Assembly (NCBI GenBank): GCA_945901145.1
Contig: CAMDJY010000035.1
Span: 1 to 10,140 of the forward strand
From: Legionella genomosp. 1
Lineage (GTDB): Bacteria > Pseudomonadota > Gammaproteobacteria > Legionellales > Legionellaceae
DNA length: 10,140 bases
Reading direction: 5' to 3'
This document shows positions 8,318 through 10,140 of the stretch, in pieces. Position numbers and translations under genes: made by a program. The notes beneath the pieces were generated by a model that saw nothing but the letters and a program-made list of their open reading frames with translations, made no database searches and was not told the origin of the DNA. Each line of letters begins with the position of its first letter. Position 1 is the first letter of the stretch.

Positions 8318-9154
8318 ATGACCAAATATATGAATGTAGTAGCATCTAATGAACAAGAAACATATGTTAGCGTAGTGTTTACTGAGCATGAAGAAATTGC
8401 GGTTAGGTACCAGCGTTTGCTCAAAGAATTTGATACCAAACTTGAAAATCGTTTGATTGAGTTAAATAAATTTTCAGAAGACCAATTAAAATCTGATATA
8501 ACTCTCAATAAGAATAATGCTGTAAAAGATTATAATCAGCGTAAACAATATTTAGGTACTTATGCAAAACAAGCAGAAGATCTAAGAAATCTCATTCTAA
8601 GCTTCTCCAAGGTTAATAAGCCAAGTGAATTTTTCTCAAAACAAATTCTGAAAAAATATGTTGGACATGAATTTCTTACCGAGGGAGGATACCCTAACGA
8701 CAAGTTCAGGATTGAATTATTAGCTCGCGCCATTAGAACGATAGAAGTTCCGAATGATGCTGACAATCAAAAGCAATTAGGTCTGATTCATACGATTCTT
8801 CCTGAAGGGACATCAAAAAAATTACCCATATTGTTAGGTGTAGCCGCATTCGTACTCGCCGGTGTGGCTCTAACAGGTTTAATGTTGGGTACTGGTCCAG
8901 CAGCTATTATCCCAATTGCAATTGCGTTAACAATGTTCTCAGCGGGATTCTTCGGAAGTTTTTTTGCCTTCCAAGCTATCCCTATTGTGCAAGAAAAACA
9001 TGAAATTTATAAAAAATATAAAGATACAATTCCAAATATCTCGAAAAATCTTCAATTTTTTACTCAGTCTGAAATGGAAAAACATATCACTCAAAAGAAA
9101 GCTGAGGATAACAGTGTTCATGTGAGTCAAAGCAGCACAATTGCAGCCTTATAA
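8318..9154 (+). CDS. uncharacterised protein, coiled-coil plus membrane hairpin
   Basis: 278 residues of a family I do not recognise. Residues 1-150 are highly charged and helix-rich, with probable coiled coil around 20-95 (YQRLLKEFDTKLENRLIELN and following). Residues about 169-190 (LPILLGVAAFVLAGVALTGL) and 195-220 (AAIIPIAIALTMFSAGFFGS onward) form two close hydrophobic helices split by a short GTGP turn, so both ends should face the same side of a membrane. The C terminus (221-278) is polar and charged, ending SQSSTIAAL. There is no N-terminal signal peptide. The start is supported by GGTGGAG at 8306-8312, 5 nt before ATG. The gene has its own promoter and terminator and sits alone among gene fragments and an insertion-sequence remnant. 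This architecture is common among Dot/Icm effectors and other host-directed proteins of Legionellales, but also among toxin- or phage-type membrane proteins; any function is inference. Confidence 0.8.
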   Translation: MTKYMNVVASNEQETYVSVVFTEHEEIAVRYQRLLKEFDTKLENRLIELNKFSEDQLKSDITLNKNNAVKDYNQRKQYLGTYAKQAEDLRNLILSFSKVNKPSEFFSKQILKKYVGHEFLTEGGYPNDKFRIELLARAIRTIEVPNDADNQKQLGLIHTILPEGTSKKLPILLGVAAFVLAGVALTGLMLGTGPAAIIPIAIALTMFSAGFFGSFFAFQAIPIVQEKHEIYKKYKDTIPNISKNLQFFTQSEMEKHITQKKAEDNSVHVSQSSTIAAL

Positions 9155-9187
9155 TACACAAATTAAAATACTGTTTTCTTGATTAGG

Positions 9188-9218
9188 TGCCCCATAGATG
9201 TTTTTGGGGCATTTTTTT
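9188..9218 (+). terminator. rho-independent terminator after the gene at 8318
   Basis: TGCCCCA (9188-9194) pairs with TGGGGCA (9205-9211) across a 10-base loop, followed directly by seven T (9212-9218). It begins 33 bases after the stop codon at 9154, so it ends that transcript. Confidence 0.85.
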
Positions 9219-9440
9219 AATTAAAGATATTTAGTTGGTTGACCAAAATATAGGGGTAACGCGTAGTTTTGTATGCTCATCTTTCTACATTGATTCTACA
9301 TGAGAATTTCAGAACTTCGGTGTGATTCGTCACAACCCTTGTGTGATATGGCTCCCCCTCGTTGTAACGTCTCGCAGAGTATGATCTCTAATTCTTCATT
9401 TTATCTCGCGATCAATTAGTTGAAACAGAGCAGAAAGATA
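9219..9440. other. intergenic stretch without a recognisable gene
   Basis: No supported gene here. The plus strand has an ATG-initiated frame of 39 codons (9300-9419) with no ribosome binding site and no familiar peptide. The minus strand has short open pieces such as KDEHTKLRVTPIFWSTN, interrupted by stops, which might be decayed coding DNA. A short palindrome TTGGT-TG-ACCAA lies near the left end. The right edge is where similarity to the insertion-sequence transposase stops. Confidence 0.4.
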
Positions 9441-9445
9441 TCAAA

Positions 9446-9915
9446 TACGACGATTTGCGTTTTTAGCGTGTGTCTTTTTTTCTTGCCTGAGTAAAAGTGT
9501 TTTTGTTTTTTTTGGGGCGCTCAATAGGGCTTTCCGTTGCATCAATAAGCACAACATCATACTCAACATCACTTTTAAGTAAAGCCTTACGTCCTGGTAA
9601 TGAAAACTGACCATCTTTAATAAGGGTGTCTTCAACCCATCTTATATTTCGATAACAAGAACTTTCACTGATTCCATAGCTACGTGAAATATGAAAATAT
9701 GTTCTATATTCGCGCAAGTACTCCAAAGTCATAAACAATCTATCTTCAATGACCAGTTTGTTTGGTTTACCGCCTTGTGCTTTGAGAACAGCTTCGGCTT
9801 CTCTCAATATGCTTACCATCACATCAAAAGTAGTACGTTTAACTCCCGTCAATCTACGAAAATTGTCCGCCGACTCTTCTTTAACTTGCTCAAACCTCAT
9901 CGACATCCTTGCCAA
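9446..9915 (-). pseudogene. IS5-type DDE transposase, truncated, with -1 frameshift site
   Basis: The first frame (9915-9463, 150 codons) has the helix-turn-helix stretch YLREYRTYFHISRSYGISES (67-86) and the first catalytic aspartate D125 in VVLIDATESPIERPKK, as in DDE_Tnp_4-type transposases of the IS5 group. That frame then runs into a non-family tail and stops. A -1 shift at A AAA AAC (9511-9505) restores the family sequence HFYSGKKKRHTLKTQIVV up to 9446. The heptamer is exactly in phase for -1 slippage, so the shift may be programmed; a lost A in the run is the alternative. After IVV the frame gives unrelated residues and a stop at 9418-9416. The second aspartate, the glutamate and the rest of the catalytic domain are absent, so the protein cannot be an active transposase. 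Confidence 0.8.
9505..9511 (-). other. A AAA AAC slippery heptamer in transposase gene
   Basis: On the minus strand the codons are CCC AAA AAA AAC, so the heptamer A AAA AAC is positioned as X XXY YYZ. Slipping back one base yields the frame that encodes the conserved HFYSGKKKRH segment. Insertion sequences commonly make transposase this way. No downstream stimulatory structure was established by eye. Confidence 0.5.
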
Positions 9916-9962
9916 AAATTAACAAGTTTAATCAATTTCTGAGATTATGCAAGAGCTCTATT

Positions 9963-9984
9963 GTTGGGCCAAGGCCCAACCTAC
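9963..9984. repeat. REP-like palindrome
   Basis: GTTGGGCC-AA-GGCCCAAC is a perfect 8-bp inverted repeat with a 2-base loop, followed by CTAC. Reverse-complemented, it fits the widespread proteobacterial GTAGGTTGGG...CCCAAC repetitive extragenic palindrome style. It lies between the insertion-sequence end (about 9958) and the right direct-repeat copy, overlapping the latter by two bases. Assignment to a REP family is from memory of the pattern; a genome-wide count would be needed to confirm it. Confidence 0.55.
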
Positions 9985-10014
9985 TATGTCGGCATGTAAC
10001 ATGTAAAAAGTGTC
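9983..10014 (+). repeat. direct repeat, right copy
   Basis: Second copy of the 32-base sequence that spans the end of the ETF-QO gene at 7819-7850 (30 of 32 identical). In frame, the bases from 9973 read GPTYYVGM and stop, close to the ETF-QO end GPNYVGM, so this is probably a leftover or duplicated 3' tip of that gene. It lies 62 bases before the universal stress protein start. Confidence 0.8.
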
Positions 10015-10076
10015 TTGATAACTTCCCAGCCACGCGTTACATTAAAAAGCTAGATGATTTATAAATAAGATAATCT

Positions 10077-10140
10077 ATGTACCAAATCATTCTGCATGCA
10101 ACTGATTTAAGCGATGCGCATTTTCATTGGTGTCAACAGG
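10077..10140 (+). CDS. universal stress protein (UspA family), 5' part only
   Basis: The frame from ATG at 10077 runs off the window after 21 codons: MYQIILHATDLSDAHFHWCQ and one more residue. The opening MYQ-IILHATDLS matches the first beta strand and loop of UspA-type proteins (hydrophobic strand, then A-x-D-L-S with the conserved Asp). Such proteins are small cytoplasmic stress proteins, many of them ATP-binding. No strong Shine-Dalgarno is visible. An AT-rich TATAAA at 10060-10065 could be a -10, but it is very close to the ATG. This was probably the original right-hand neighbour of the ETF-QO gene before the intervening cassette arrived. Confidence 0.7.
   Translation, partial: MYQIILHATDLSDAHFHWCQQ

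Larger units (their letters stand above)
9446..9958 (-). mobile_element. truncated IS5-family insertion sequence remnant
   Basis: The element reads leftward from about 9958. A short leader (9958-9916, starting GAGCTCTTGCATAAT) precedes the transposase frame that begins at 9915. Similarity ends near 9446, so the distal part of the transposase gene and the far terminal inverted repeat are missing. The exact outer end is uncertain because no matching second end is present. It abuts a REP-like palindrome at 9963-9980, a type of site often used as an insertion target. Confidence 0.7.

Noticed and set aside
9300-9419. 39-codon ATG-initiated frame after the terminator
   Set aside because: There is no ribosome binding site, the composition is atypical and no family is recognised; not enough support for a small protein.
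9691-9942. 83-codon plus-strand open frame
   Set aside because: It is antisense to the IS5-type transposase, whose helix-turn-helix and DATESP motifs identify the true coding strand.
7819-10014. CRISPR array suggested by repeated sequence
   Set aside because: Only two copies of the repeat exist and they are more than 2 kb apart, with genes in between.

Overview
The window looks like chromosomal DNA of a moderately AT-rich gammaproteobacterium. The Mfd and AcnA proteins are of the gammaproteobacterial type. The accessory part holds debris of an ankyrin-type gene and a gene for a coiled-coil protein with a membrane hairpin, which fits the order Legionellales (Legionella/Coxiella/Berkiella-like, host-associated). 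That placement is inferred from protein style; no rRNA or marker phylogeny was available.

The left three quarters (67-7835) is a compact co-directional core operon: acnA (aconitase, TCA cycle), mfd (transcription-repair coupling factor) and an electron-transfer-flavoprotein:ubiquinone oxidoreductase (ETF-QO). The gaps are 5 and 9 nt. All three genes look intact and of normal family length, with their cofactor and catalytic motifs in place. AcnA and ETF-QO are both Fe-S enzymes of central/respiratory metabolism. Mfd sits between them, and its translation probably depends on termination of acnA.

The segment 7836-10014 is an accessory, scrambled region between the 3' end of the ETF-QO gene and a universal stress protein gene that starts at 10077 and runs off the window. 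It is bracketed by two direct copies of a 32-bp sequence (30 of 32 identical) that spans the end of the ETF-QO gene (7819-7850 and 9983-10014). This suggests a roughly 2.16-kb insertion at that 3' end. From left to right it holds: a frameshifted minus-strand remnant with an ankyrin motif; a perfect 34-bp inverted repeat; a plus-strand C-terminal coding fragment sharing the peptide SLTKFFDALTP with the minus-strand remnant; an intact gene (8318-9154) of unknown function with its own promoter and rho-independent terminator; about 220 bases without a recognisable gene; a truncated IS5-type insertion sequence on the minus strand with a well-phased A AAA AAC slippery heptamer; and a REP-like palindrome abutting the second copy of the direct repeat.

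The most interesting item is this cassette and its one intact gene, which resembles secreted effector proteins of intracellular Legionellales in architecture only. No CRISPR array, tRNA or rRNA was seen.
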